Shown piece by piece: positions 24,980 to 34,378 of a DNA stretch of 64,000 nt (the stretch's first letter is position 1; the number at the start of each line of letters is the position of its first letter). The notes under the pieces are model-generated. The model made no database searches, was not told the DNA's origin, and saw only the letters and a program-made list of their open reading frames with translations. The DNA is from Mucilaginibacter flavidus (GTDB lineage: Bacteria > Bacteroidota > Bacteroidia > Sphingobacteriales > Sphingobacteriaceae). The stretch spans positions 1-64,000 of the forward strand of contig NZ_JAMXOE010000026.1 of the NCBI RefSeq assembly GCF_024055575.1, in the 5' to 3' direction. Made by a program: the position numbers and the translations under genes.

Positions 24980-26113
24980 CTATTTTATTGCCGGCGCTTG
25001 CTGCTCCAATTGCCCCATCTTATCAAACATAATCTTAAACGTATTCCACGGCGTATTGTCACCGCCCTGCGGGTTTGCAACGCGACCATAATATCCATCC
25101 AAAAACTGGCTCGGCGACGACCATATGGTTTCAGCCATCCCATAAAAACGTGGTTTAAGTTCTTTGCCCGATGCGGCCCTTGCCCTGTAATAGTTTTCCA
25201 CCTGGCTCAGTGCTACCTGCGGACGATTCCAGGCGCAGGTTACTACGCGCAGGCCCTTCATTGCGAAGTAAACGGCGGTTTGGTTGTCGCGGTCGTACTG
25301 CCAGTCGCAAATCACCACATCGCGGGGGATTAAGTCTATCGCTTTATAGGTGTCATTGTAACTGGCGGCCCACTCCCCTATGCCGGTTGTGCGGCCGTCA
25401 ATCAGGCGGTCGCCCCAAATCCATAGTTCGCGGCCTTTTTCGGCAAGATGGTCGCGGATGGTTTGCACTTCGTTGGCAAACAGCACCGCTTTATCCCGAC
25501 CGGCGCAGCGCGGGCATTTATCATCATCCAAATAAAATACTTCATCCATACCAGCATGGAAGGCATTAGCTTCAAATGCATCCAGAACCTCGTCAATTAC
25601 CTCGAAAACAACCTTATGAACACCTGGGTGCAGCGGACAATAGCTTTTGCAGTACAAACCATCGGCATTTGGCCATTTATATTCCGCAGCCGTAGCAGGC
25701 ATTTTTACCCATGGAGTTTCATCAAACTCGGGGTAAACCTTCAGCAAACTGCCTAATTTAGCCGCCCATGATTGGTGCCCCAAAAGGTTTACCTGCGGTA
25801 TTATGCTGATGTTATTCTTTTTACACGCTTCAACTATCTTCTTAACGTCACTTTTTGAAAGGGCGACGGAATCCCGCAATTCGGGGTGGCTTTTAAACTG
25901 GTAGTTATAATCTACACGCATTATTAATGTATTTATCTTGAGCGGTGCCAGTTCTTCATTTATAAACTTCACAAAATCGGCTACACCGTTTGGTCGTGGG
26001 GCCGCTATGGCAAAGCCTTTTACACTGTAAAGGCTATCGGTACCGGTTTTGGCAAATAGGCTGAAAGCAAACAAGTTTGTTAATAACAGCAATAGATATT
26101 TAGGATTTTTCAT
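24980..26113 (-). CDS. GH20-like glycoside hydrolase (beta-N-acetylhexosaminidase fold)
   Basis: A 377-residue protein with a signal peptide (LFAFSLFAKTG), so periplasmic. The TIM-barrel shows NNISIIPQVNLLGHQSWA and FHAGMDEVFYLDDD, the latter holding the Asp-Glu catalytic pair of substrate-assisted GH20 enzymes. A CPRC pair follows at once (DDKCPRCAGRDK), as in some short GH20 relatives, perhaps binding a metal. It lacks the usual N-terminal GH20b domain. It would remove N-acetylhexosamine from glycans. It diverges from the M28 peptidase gene at 26258. Confidence 0.82.
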   Translation of the reverse strand: MKNPKYLLLLLTNLFAFSLFAKTGTDSLYSVKGFAIAAPRPNGVADFVKFINEELAPLKINTLIMRVDYNYQFKSHPELRDSVALSKSDVKKIVEACKKNNISIIPQVNLLGHQSWAAKLGSLLKVYPEFDETPWVKMPATAAEYKWPNADGLYCKSYCPLHPGVHKVVFEVIDEVLDAFEANAFHAGMDEVFYLDDDKCPRCAGRDKAVLFANEVQTIRDHLAEKGRELWIWGDRLIDGRTTGIGEWAASYNDTYKAIDLIPRDVVICDWQYDRDNQTAVYFAMKGLRVVTCAWNRPQVALSQVENYYRARAASGKELKPRFYGMAETIWSSPSQFLDGYYGRVANPQGGDNTPWNTFKIMFDKMGQLEQQAPAIK

Positions 26114-26257
26114 TGGATTGAAGGCTTAAAACTTACAGGAAACTAAGGTAAAAGTAAATACTTCGTTTTGATGGTGTAAAGCCCTAATTTTAGGGTCTGT
26201 AGTGTAAAAATAGTATAACAAAACTATTACATAGCAGCATTTTAATATCTTAGAATT

Positions 26258-27820
26258 ATGAAAAATGCTAACCACCACCCTATCCAAACTATTTGGCAAA
26301 AAGTAATACCTGTTGCTTTAGGCGTTGCTCTCTGCAGCAGTATGGCATCGGCACAAAATAAGCCTGTTATCGACAGCATCATGGCCGAAGAAACCAATCA
26401 TTCGCAGCTTGAGCTGCTGGCCCACCAGTTATTTGATGGTATTGGCCCGCGGCTTGTGGGCACTCCGCAAATGAAACAGGCAAACGACTGGGCGGTTGCC
26501 AAATACAAAACCTGGGGTATAGATGCCCACAACGAAAAGTGGGGCGAATGGCGCGGCTGGGAACGCGGCGTATCGCATATCGACATGGTGTCGCCCCGCG
26601 TAAAATCGCTGGAAGGAACGCAACTGGCGTGGAGCCCGGGAATGGGTAAAAAGACCGTTACCGCAGAGGTAATAATACTTCCTGACGTGACCGACTCAGT
26701 AGCCTTTCAGCAATGGCTGCCAAATGCCAAAGGTAAATTTGTTATGATATCTGTTTGTCAGCCAACAGGTCGCCCGGATGATAACTGGAAAGAGTTTGCT
26801 ACACCAACCTCTTTCGACAAAATGAAAAAAGACCGCACGGCGCTTACTGACGCATGGAAAAACCGCATCAAAAAAACAGGATTTACCACTCGTACCCTGC
26901 CTGTAGCACTCGAAAATGCCGGCGCTGTGGGTATAATCACCAATAACTGGTCGGCAGGATTTGGGGTAGATAAGATATTTAGCGCCTATACTAAAATTGT
27001 GCCTACAGTTGATGTGGCGCTTGAAGATTATGGCATGATTTACCGTTTGGCCGAATCGGGCGATAAACCGATGATCAGCGTGCACACCGAATCGAAGGAA
27101 CTGGGTGTGGTGCCGACGTTTAATACCATTGCCGAAATAAAAGGCACCGAAAAGCCGGACGAATACGTTATGCTTAGCGCCCACTTCGACTCATGGGATG
27201 GCGGCACCGGCGCTACCGATAACGGCACCGGAACGCTGACGATGATGGAAGCGATGCGTCTTTTAAAGAAATATTACCCGCACCCTAAACGCACTATATT
27301 AGTCGGCCACTGGGGCAGCGAGGAAGAAGGCCTGAACGGCTCGCGTGCTTTTGTGGAAGATCATCCCGAAATTGTAAAGAACCTGCAGGCATTGTTTAAC
27401 CAGGATAACGGCACTGGTCGCGTGGTAAATCTTGGCGGCGCGGGCTATGTTGATTCCAAAGACTACCTTGGCCGCTGGCTTGCTGCCGTGCCCGATACCT
27501 TAAAAAATCGAATTAAAACTAACTTCCCCGGCTCACCGGGCGGTGGAGGCTCCGACTTTGCATCGTTTGATGCTGTTGGCGCACCAGGTTTTTCGCTGGG
27601 TTCACTTAACTGGTCGTACGGCGCGTATACCTGGCATACTAACCGCGACACTTACGATAAAATTGTTTTTGACGACCTGCGCAGCAACGCCATGCTTGCA
27701 GCAATAATGGCCTACATGGCGAGCGAAGACCCAGAAAAAACAAAAAATATAAAAGTTGAAGGGGTGAAATGGCCTACGCCGGTGAAAGCGACGAGGAGAG
27801 GCGGGTTGGATAATAAATAA
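26258..27820 (+). CDS. secreted M28 family metallopeptidase
   Basis: A 520-residue protein with a signal peptide (cleavage near MASA). A PA-like insert (about 130-250) precedes the catalytic part. The two-zinc site is complete: His and Asp in LSAHFDSWDGGTGATDNGTG, the Glu-Glu pair in HWGSEEEGLNGSR, Asp in LFNQDNGTG and His in YTWHTNRDTYD. M28 enzymes are aminopeptidases or carboxypeptidases that trim peptides outside the cytoplasm. It is paralogous to 38681-40240. A strong terminator follows, so it is probably monocistronic. Confidence 0.93.
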   Translation: MKNANHHPIQTIWQKVIPVALGVALCSSMASAQNKPVIDSIMAEETNHSQLELLAHQLFDGIGPRLVGTPQMKQANDWAVAKYKTWGIDAHNEKWGEWRGWERGVSHIDMVSPRVKSLEGTQLAWSPGMGKKTVTAEVIILPDVTDSVAFQQWLPNAKGKFVMISVCQPTGRPDDNWKEFATPTSFDKMKKDRTALTDAWKNRIKKTGFTTRTLPVALENAGAVGIITNNWSAGFGVDKIFSAYTKIVPTVDVALEDYGMIYRLAESGDKPMISVHTESKELGVVPTFNTIAEIKGTEKPDEYVMLSAHFDSWDGGTGATDNGTGTLTMMEAMRLLKKYYPHPKRTILVGHWGSEEEGLNGSRAFVEDHPEIVKNLQALFNQDNGTGRVVNLGGAGYVDSKDYLGRWLAAVPDTLKNRIKTNFPGSPGGGGSDFASFDAVGAPGFSLGSLNWSYGAYTWHTNRDTYDKIVFDDLRSNAMLAAIMAYMASEDPEKTKNIKVEGVKWPTPVKATRRGGLDNK

Positions 27821-27839
27821 ACGAATTAATGTCTACGGA

Positions 27840-27869
27840 AGCCTTTCAACGAAAGTTGGAAGGCTTTTA
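27840..27869 (+). terminator. terminator of the M28 peptidase gene
   Basis: AGCCTTTCAAC, loop GAAA, GTTGGAAGGCT (one G:U pair), then TTTTAT. Confidence 0.88.
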
Positions 27870-27967
27870 TATTACCGGCCAGCGAAATCCGCCGATTAAA
27901 AACCGTAATTCACCGACTTGTGATTGTTCCCCGCAGATTTCCCTTTCAACTTGCGCGATAGGCGGCC

Positions 27968-27975
27968 TATTTTTG
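27968..27975 (+). promoter_or_regulatory. -7 box before the 66-residue ORF
   Basis: TATTTTTG matches TAnnTTTG exactly, 23 nt before the ATG at 27998. Confidence 0.45.
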
Positions 27976-27997
27976 ATTTTTATTAAATAACAGCGCC

Positions 27998-28198
27998 ATG
28001 AATAAGCAGACAACAACAGTTATCACCAATGGCGGTAACTCTATCGATACAAACAGCAACAAAAGCAATATAAAAAGCGAATCGCCATCGGTTGGCGCTA
28101 AAATCCGCCATTTAAAAACCAACGATACTAAGTTAAACACCTGGAATTGGCGCATAGAAACCGATACCGCCGAACTGTTTATCGGCATGTTTGGGTAA
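27998..28198 (+). CDS. small protein of unknown function
   Basis: 66 residues, polar and Asn/Thr/Lys-rich at the start (MNKQTTTVITNGGNS), with a more ordered end (LNTWNWRIETDTAELFIGMFG). I recognise no family. It is supported by a perfect -7 box 23 nt upstream and a terminator 30 nt downstream, so it looks like a complete small transcription unit. The hydrophobic frame on the other strand is probably a mirror artefact of the Asn and Lys codons. Confidence 0.5.
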   Translation: MNKQTTTVITNGGNSIDTNSNKSNIKSESPSVGAKIRHLKTNDTKLNTWNWRIETDTAELFIGMFG

Positions 28199-28227
28199 TC
28201 CATTCAAATGCCGGTAACGCATGCCGC

Positions 28228-28252
28228 AAGCCGCCTGTTGAGCGGCTTTTTT
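28228..28252 (+). terminator. terminator of the small ORF
   Basis: AAGCCGC, loop CTGTTGA, GCGGCTT followed by T4. Confidence 0.75.
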
Positions 28253-28380
28253 GTTGCCTGTATTTTGACCCGTAACGCCGGCCAAAACTACATTTGTCTG
28301 TTCGCCGACACAAAACCATAATTTACCGACATCTTACCTCCGTCGGCAAGGTTTACCTTCTCATCCTTAGCCGCTTGTGT

Positions 28381-28388
28381 TAGTTTTG
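28381..28388 (+). promoter_or_regulatory. -7 box of the LiaF-like gene
   Basis: TAGTTTTG matches TAnnTTTG exactly, 24 nt before the ATG at 28412. Confidence 0.45.
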
Positions 28389-28411
28389 GTTAACATTAAA
28401 ATTTAACAATC

Positions 28412-28789
28412 ATGAACACTCACTCAGCATACGCATTCGCCAACCCGGACGATTATATAAATACCACAACCGTTTTTGGTGGCGTTAAAAAAACCATCCT
28501 TTCAAAAGATTTTCGCGGCGGACAGGTAGGCCAGCTTTTTGGCAACACCGAACTCGACTTTACCCACGCCGACCTTGCCGGCGTAGCCATCCTTGATATT
28601 CAGCAGGGATTTGGCGAGGTTAAAATAAGAGTACCCAACGACTGTTGGATTGAAACAGATACTACCCAGGTTTTTGCAACTGTTGAAGACAAACGTACTC
28701 ACGTACAGGAAAGCTTTAACTCCAATAAAATTTTGGTGCTGCGAGGGCCTTCAGTTTTTGGAGTGATTGAGATATTGAGCGGCGAGTAA
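28412..28789 (+). CDS. LiaF-like C-terminal domain protein (soluble)
   Basis: 125 residues. The beta-helical LiaF/YvqF C-terminal pattern is clear: TVFGGVKKTILSKDFRGGQV, GNTELDFTHADL, GFGEVKIRVPNDC and GPSVFGVIEI. In Firmicutes LiaF has four membrane helices before this domain and restrains a cell-envelope stress system. Here there are none, so it is a stand-alone cytosolic domain. It has its own -7 box. Its stop codon abuts the stop of the convergent TonB-type receptor gene with no spacer. Confidence 0.8.
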   Translation: MNTHSAYAFANPDDYINTTTVFGGVKKTILSKDFRGGQVGQLFGNTELDFTHADLAGVAILDIQQGFGEVKIRVPNDCWIETDTTQVFATVEDKRTHVQESFNSNKILVLRGPSVFGVIEILSGE

Positions 28790-31219
28790 TTACCCGCCTG
28801 TCCCTACCCTCTCCATTTCTTCGGTGGCGCTGCCGTCTGTTCGTTTGGCGGTTTTGTAGGTTTTGCCAAAACGGTAAGTAAATGACACCGTATACACCCG
28901 GCTGTCGCGGTGAATAATAAAATATTCAGTCGCGTTAGGGAACGAAGTAAAGCCTTCCATTGCATTGGTGTGGAAAATATCGCGGGCGGTGAACCTCAAA
29001 GTGCCCTTCCTATTCAGTACTGGCCTGGAAATACCTGCCGATAGCTGGCCTGTTGGGTACAAAAGTTCCTGCACATCGTTCCTGGCTTTGGTGGTGTAAA
29101 AACCTGAGATTTCGGCCGTGTAGGTTTTACCCAACTTAAACTGGTTATTGGCGCTCATATTAAGCTGATTAATATTGCTGGTAAAATCGTTCCCGTTAAA
29201 CCCTTTCAACCGTTTGTAAGTGTATGTTGCCTGCGTGGTGACCGACCACCAATCAGTTGGAGATAAATTCAATGCCATGGACAAGCCAATAGTATAAGTT
29301 TTACCCACATTACCCTGCGAATACAGTAATATGCCCTTAGCCGTATCGGCCAAAAACAACTGCGAAAAATAGTTTTTAATGGTGCTGTATAATATTGATG
29401 TGGTGAGTAATTGTTTGTACTGATGCGTCAGTTCCAGGTTCCAGCTGTATTGCGGCAGCAGATATGCATTTCCGGTTTGATAGGTGTATTTATTAATAAT
29501 GAAGTAAAACGGGTTAAGATTTTGAAACACCGGCCTGTCAATGCGGCGACTGGCAGTAAGGGTAAAACTATTTGCCGTATCGGCCTGGTAACTGATGTAG
29601 CCACTTGGGAAAAACTGGCCGTAGTTGCGTGAAAAAGCTGAGTCTTTTTGAATTGCATTACCCAACTGGTGCGCTCTGTAGCCTGTATGTTCGTACCGAA
29701 CGCCAGCCTGTATAGTTACCTTATCCAGTTTTTTCTCAATCGAACTGTATACTGCGCTGATGTTTTCGTGGTATAAAAAGTGATTGCTTTTGGTGTTATC
29801 ATCAACCCACTGGCCGCCAACCAGGTTTTGATACGCTGCCAGGTTATCAGTATTGCTTTGTGATGATTTTACGCCCGCCTCGAAAGTGCTGCTTTTATCA
29901 ACCTTTAAGGTGTAATCAACCTTGCCGGAGGCGATGTCTATAGTCGTCGGGATGTCGCTGTGCGATTCTTCGGTATAACCGCCGGGGGCCAAAAGGTGGT
30001 TTGTAAAATCCTGTAGACTGCTTATACTATAATGCAGGTAATCGAAATCTGCAGCTAAATCCTGTGAATCGGATATCGTGTGTCTCAAATTTAAATTAGC
30101 AGAACCGTTTTTAAAGCGGTTGGTGTTGTTGTTACCTGTAAAAATGGCTGAGTCAACGGCCCCGGCAGGGTTAAGCCAACTCGCAGTAGCCGTGTTATTT
30201 CCTGAGCGGTGTATGAGCGTGCCACCTAGCACAAAACCGATAGTTGTTTTTGGGCCGATGTAATAATCGAGCCCGGTTTTCACCGTGTTGTTAACAAATG
30301 TGCCTTTAAAATATGAGGGTTGCTTCAGCTGAGAGGTAAGATTGCCGTTTTCATCATAATATTTTCGCAGGGCATACAGGTCCGTTAAGTACTGAACAAT
30401 GTTGACGTTGTAATTAAAAAAGGTGTTTATTTTGCCTACCCGGTAATTCAATACCAGGCTATTGGTGTTTTTAGGGTAAACACCCTCGCCAACGCTGGTG
30501 GTAAACGAGCCGTTAAAACCCTGCATTTTATTCTTCTTTGTTTTGATGTTGATGATACCTGCATTGCCGCTCGCATCGTAACGCGCTGTTGGGTTGGCAA
30601 TCAATTCTATTTGAGATACCTGGGTTGAGCTCATGCTGCTCAGCAAATTATTCAGATCAGCGCCCGACAGATAAGTTGGTTTACCGTCAATGGTAATTAA
30701 TACGCCTGTTTTGCCCTGCAAAGCGATCCCGCCATTTTTGTCGACCGTTACACCGGGCGATTTCTCCAGAACTTCCAGCACCGTGATTCCGGCATTGGTT
30801 ACCGATGCATCAACATTTACAATCACCTTGCCTTTTTGATGTTCAATTGTCGCGGCATGCGCAGTTACATCTACCTGCTGCAAAACGGTATTCAGCGGTT
30901 GTAATTTTACGGTATCAATATTTTCCGAGGGTAGGTTGTAAGTCCGGGTAGTTTGCGGCCTATAACCCGTGTAAGTAACTATAAAAGCATAGGCTCCGGC
31001 TTTTACGTTTTCGAACAGCGCTTTACCATTGCTGTTACTAACCACAGTTTTTACAGGTTTGGCATTGTTCAGTAATTTCACCGTGGCCCCGTCAACCGGT
31101 TGCGATTTTTCGTTTAAAATAACAAGGGATACATAACCGGTTGCCGGCTGGCACCACGCGCCTAATGATAACAACGATAAAAAAAGCAAACAAAAAACCT
31201 TTTGGAGAGTTGGCATCAA
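28790..31219 (-). CDS. TonB-dependent-type outer-membrane beta-barrel receptor
   Basis: An 809-residue protein with a signal peptide (ending near GAWCQ). Domain order: a carboxypeptidase-regulatory-like beta-sandwich (about 25-110; SNGKALFENVKAGAYAFIVT), a plug (about 120-220; VLEVLEKSPGVTVDKNGGIA), then an OMP_b-brl_3-type barrel to the C-terminus with many aromatic beta-strands. It is the two-domain kind often found outside Sus loci. There is no SusD neighbour, so the ligand (metal chelate, peptide or glycan) is unknown. It is convergent with the LiaF-like gene. Confidence 0.88.
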   Translation of the reverse strand: MMPTLQKVFCLLFLSLLSLGAWCQPATGYVSLVILNEKSQPVDGATVKLLNNAKPVKTVVSNSNGKALFENVKAGAYAFIVTYTGYRPQTTRTYNLPSENIDTVKLQPLNTVLQQVDVTAHAATIEHQKGKVIVNVDASVTNAGITVLEVLEKSPGVTVDKNGGIALQGKTGVLITIDGKPTYLSGADLNNLLSSMSSTQVSQIELIANPTARYDASGNAGIINIKTKKNKMQGFNGSFTTSVGEGVYPKNTNSLVLNYRVGKINTFFNYNVNIVQYLTDLYALRKYYDENGNLTSQLKQPSYFKGTFVNNTVKTGLDYYIGPKTTIGFVLGGTLIHRSGNNTATASWLNPAGAVDSAIFTGNNNTNRFKNGSANLNLRHTISDSQDLAADFDYLHYSISSLQDFTNHLLAPGGYTEESHSDIPTTIDIASGKVDYTLKVDKSSTFEAGVKSSQSNTDNLAAYQNLVGGQWVDDNTKSNHFLYHENISAVYSSIEKKLDKVTIQAGVRYEHTGYRAHQLGNAIQKDSAFSRNYGQFFPSGYISYQADTANSFTLTASRRIDRPVFQNLNPFYFIINKYTYQTGNAYLLPQYSWNLELTHQYKQLLTTSILYSTIKNYFSQLFLADTAKGILLYSQGNVGKTYTIGLSMALNLSPTDWWSVTTQATYTYKRLKGFNGNDFTSNINQLNMSANNQFKLGKTYTAEISGFYTTKARNDVQELLYPTGQLSAGISRPVLNRKGTLRFTARDIFHTNAMEGFTSFPNATEYFIIHRDSRVYTVSFTYRFGKTYKTAKRTDGSATEEMERVGTGG

Positions 31220-31346
31220 ATTGTGTTAGTTAACATTAATTTTCATGTGGATAGCAGCCTCAAAATATAGCTGCAAAGTATAACTATCGATGGTTTTTTA
31301 ATATGTAAATATCACCTTTCGGAAGAGGCCTAAGTCTTGAGTCGAC

Positions 31347-31394
31347 AGTCTTAAGTCAAAAAAAAACGGCAATTTAGACTTTGGACTTAAGACT
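31347..31394. repeat. palindromic repeat, AAGTCTTAAGTC family, copy 2
   Basis: AGTCTTAAGTC (31347-31357) and GACTTAAGACT (31384-31394) form a perfect 11-bp inverted repeat with an A-rich loop. Related flanking copies (TAAGTCTTGAGTCGAC and AGGACTTTCGACT) extend it to about 31330-31408. The right flank encodes the last residues and the stop codon of the MFS gene. Confidence 0.8.
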
Positions 31395-32928
31395 CAGGAC
31401 TTTCGACTATCACTCCTAATAAAAACCGCTCCCATCAATGCACCCAAAAACGCCAACCCTGCCGACGTAAGCATTATTTTGGCATAAGCACTGACGAAAC
31501 TCTCGTGGAACATTTTCTTCATAGTCTGTTCGTCGGTAGTGATGCCATAGGGCACGTGTGCATCCCCAAGATTTGACGACTGGGCCATAATCTCCTGCTT
31601 TTGCTGGTAATTAAGGTTCACATCTTTTAACCTCGGCTGCAGCGCGCCACTAAAAAACAAAACGGCCAACGCACCAAAAATCGCGTTAGCAAACACACCG
31701 GCAATACGCGAAACAGCATTATTTACGCCCGATGCGGTGCCGGAAAAATGGTCACTTACCGACCCCATTACTGCGGCGGTCAAAGCCGCCACCGTGAACG
31801 ACATGCCCAGGCCGAAGATGATAATACCCGGGAAAAAGGTTGTCCAGTAATCACCGGGGCCAGCGGTTTGCTTAATAAAAGAAAGCAACAGCAAACCGAC
31901 GCCTGCTGCAGCCGGGCCGCAAATCAAAAGCAGCCGCGGGCCAAATTTATCGGCAAGGCCGCCGGCAAAACGGGCCAGGCTGATCATCATGATTGTAAAC
32001 GGCAAAAAAGTAAGCCCGCTTTGCAACTGGGTGTAACCCTGCACCTGCACCATATTTAACGACATAAACAGCATGCCCGCCCCTAACCCCGCATATAAAA
32101 ACAAGGTCAACAGGTTGGCGCCGCTAAAGGTGGCGTTGGCAAAAAGGTGCAAAGGCATCATGGGATGCTTGCTTGTTTTTTCGATAATTATAAAGGATAT
32201 CAAAAACGAAATACCGGCTGTTAATGCGGTATACACCTGCCAGTTACCCCAGCCAACGGCCGGAACACGCAAAAAACCAAAGGTCACCAATGCCAATCCA
32301 AAAGCAATAGCCACAGCACCCGGAAAATCAAGCGACTGATCAACACCTTCATCTTTAGTTTCGTTTACTTTAAACCAAAGCATTGTCAAAGCCGCAACGC
32401 CTATGGGGATATTGATAAAAAAATATATCGCCACAACCCAGCATCGGCCAATGCACCGCCCAATACGGGGCCGCCCATAGTTACTACCGTGGTAAATGCC
32501 GACCATGTACCAATTGCTTTGCCCCGTTCATTCGGGTTGATGGAGGATGAAATAAGAGAAAGACTGCCGGGAATCATCAATGCGCCGCCTATTCCCTGTA
32601 ATATCCTGAACGCAATTAAATAAGTAACACCCGGCGCAATACCGCACAAAGCCGAGCCGCAGATAAAAATAAAAATACCAGCCATAAATATCTTTTTCCG
32701 GCCCAGCTTATCCCCTAGCGAACCGCCTATCAGTATCAATGATGCCAGCATCAGCAGGTAAGCATTCAATATCCAAAACAAATCGGCTCCCGAGGCTTGC
32801 AGGCTATTTTGCAGCGCAGGTAAAACCACGTTTAGCGCCGTGCCATCTATAAATGCCATCGAGGAAGCGAGTATGGCTGAGACCATTATCCATTTACCGG
32901 CAGTACTGTGGAGCGCTACTGTTGCCAT
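31394..32928 (-). pseudogene. DHA2/EmrB-QacA type MFS drug exporter, frameshifted
   Basis: Two adjacent frames together make a normal 14-helix, about 510-residue exporter. The first (32928 to about 32417) runs from MATVALHSTAGKWIMVSAIL to GGALADAGLWRYIF. The second continues in the -1 frame with FINIPIGVAALTML to the end. Motif A (GGSLGDKLGRKKIF) and motif C (TVVTMGGPVLGGALAD) are intact. The break lies in a run of seven T on the coding strand (32417-32423); eight would restore WRYIFFINIPIG. In the zero frame it also spells T-TTT-TTA, a -1 slippery heptamer. It is either a homopolymer sequencing error, a recent pseudogene, or less likely programmed frameshifting. The last residues and stop come from a dispersed repeat. 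Confidence 0.85.
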
Positions 32929-33177
32929 AATGCGTTTTTATTGAATTTAATAAAGTGTTAATTTATAGAAATTAATTTGTGGCTGGTATTTTTAATAATT
33001 AACGCCTGTTGAATAAATTGTTTTTTAAAATGAAGTTGCATACGTTAAATCCGGCTGTGTCAATTGCAAACTACCTAAAACAGCGCCATTTGGTAAAGGG
33101 ATAATGGAGCTGCATAACGAGGTAAAAGGTTAATTTAAGCAGAGATGTGATGCCCTCGTGTCTCTACGGCGGTTTAT

Positions 33178-33185
33178 TATATTTG
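33178..33185 (+). promoter_or_regulatory. -7 box of the DUF92 gene, leaderless spacing
   Basis: TATATTTG matches TAnnTTTG exactly and its G lies 5 nt before the ATG at 33190, the same spacing as for folB and dinB. Confidence 0.45.
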
Positions 33186-33189
33186 CCCC

Positions 33190-33900
33190 ATGTTTTCTGC
33201 GAATTACCTGGTTTATATTTTTCTTTTAATGGGTGTGGTGCTCAGTATTATTACCCGAAAGCTTACCATCCCCGCCGCCCTGCTTGGCGGACTAACCGGT
33301 TTTTTAGTTTATACCGGCGACGGATACACCGGCCTGGCCTTACTGGTTTTATTTTTTGTGCTAGGCTCGGGTGCAACAAGCATTGGGTTAAAAAAGAAAC
33401 AGCAACTGGGTCTTGCCGAAGCCGATAAAGGCCGCCGCACAGCAGCACAGGTAATGGCCAACGGCGGTGTTGCAGCAATACTGGGCGGCCTGGCTTGGTA
33501 TTACCCGACGCACGCACCGATATTACAATTAATGATGGCCGGCAGCCTTGCATCTGCAAATGCCGATACGCTATCGTCTGAACTCGGCACCATACTGGGG
33601 CAGAGGTTTTATAACATCATCACTTTAAAAAAAGACATCCGTGGGCTGAATGGCGTAATAAGTCTTGAAGGTACCCTTGCCGGAATTGCGGGAGCGATGA
33701 TAATTGCGACTGTTTATTCCATCGGGCATGGCTGGAATATGGAGTTTTTATGGGTTGTTTTGGCCGGAATTATCGGTAACCTGGCCGATTCATTGCTTGG
33801 CGCAACTGCCGAACGCAGGCATTTAATTGGCAATAACGTGGTTAATTTTTTAACCACCGCTATCGGCGCAGGCGTTTGCCTGTTGATTTTAAAGACCTAA
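33190..33900 (+). CDS. DUF92 family integral membrane protein
   Basis: 236 residues with about six transmembrane helices. Blocks ALLGGLTGFLVYTGDG, FFVLGSGATSIG and ASANADTLSSELGTILGQRF are typical of the DUF92 family, related to plant VTE5/VTE6 phytol and phytyl-phosphate kinases; the last is the most conserved. EGTLAGIAGAMIIA follows. In bacteria the reaction is unproven; phosphorylation of an isoprenoid alcohol is an inference from the plant members. It is monocistronic, with a possible leaderless promoter. Confidence 0.85.
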   Translation: MFSANYLVYIFLLMGVVLSIITRKLTIPAALLGGLTGFLVYTGDGYTGLALLVLFFVLGSGATSIGLKKKQQLGLAEADKGRRTAAQVMANGGVAAILGGLAWYYPTHAPILQLMMAGSLASANADTLSSELGTILGQRFYNIITLKKDIRGLNGVISLEGTLAGIAGAMIIATVYSIGHGWNMEFLWVVLAGIIGNLADSLLGATAERRHLIGNNVVNFLTTAIGAGVCLLILKT

Positions 33901-33998
33901 AAGCTAATTTATTAGCTATAAAACGCGTTTTTATATCACTCCAAAGCAATTAATATGAAACAAGATGCATTAATATCAGTTTTATGGATTATTATGGC

Positions 33999-34006
33999 TA
34001 CATTTG
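33999..34006 (+). promoter_or_regulatory. -7 box of the cold-shock gene
   Basis: TACATTTG matches TAnnTTTG exactly, 23 nt before the ATG at 34029. An imperfect TTTA (33980-33983) lies 15 nt upstream. Confidence 0.45.
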
Positions 34007-34028
34007 CATCTATTTAACAATCAATATA

Positions 34029-34220
34029 ATGCAAGAAGGAACAGTAAAATTTTTTAATGAAGAAAAGGGTTTTGGATTCATCACCCCAAGCAACGGCGGC
34101 AAAGAAGTCTTCGTTCACTCATCAGGACTAATCGACCGCATCCGCGAAAACGATACAGTTCAGTACGAAGTTGAAGAAGGCAGGAAAGGCCCGAACGCAG
34201 TAAGAGTAAAAATAGCTTAA
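34029..34220 (+). CDS. cold-shock domain protein (CspA family)
   Basis: 63 residues, a single OB-fold. MQEGTVKFFNEEKGFGFITP contains RNP1 (KGFGFI) and VFVHSS is RNP2, the two RNA-binding strips. It binds single-stranded RNA or DNA as a chaperone and melts secondary structure. An upstream ATG at 33984 would place the -7 box inside the gene, so 34029 is preferred. The leader is short (about 20 nt), not the long structured leader of E. coli cspA. A terminator follows. Confidence 0.95.
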   Translation: MQEGTVKFFNEEKGFGFITPSNGGKEVFVHSSGLIDRIRENDTVQYEVEEGRKGPNAVRVKIA

Positions 34221-34241
34221 CAATCTATATAATTATTCGCG

Positions 34242-34278
34242 AAGCATTTTCCGTAAAAATCGGGAAATGCTTTTTATT
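34242..34278 (+). terminator. terminator of the cold-shock gene
   Basis: AAGCATTTTCCG, loop TAAAAAT, CGGGAAATGCTT (one G:U pair) followed by TTTATTTTT. Confidence 0.85.
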
Positions 34279-34378
34279 TTTCCTTGCTGTTAATCAACAG
34301 CACATTTTTCTCTTAAGGAACGATTAATACAATCATCCATTACCGCAGTCTTTTAGCGGCCTAATTCTTTTTTTTTCT

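Noticed and set aside
27967..28203. Hydrophobic 78-residue frame on the minus strand
   Set aside because: Its Leu/Val/Phe richness mirrors the Asn/Lys/Thr codons of the plus-strand ORF, which has a promoter box and terminator in the right direction.
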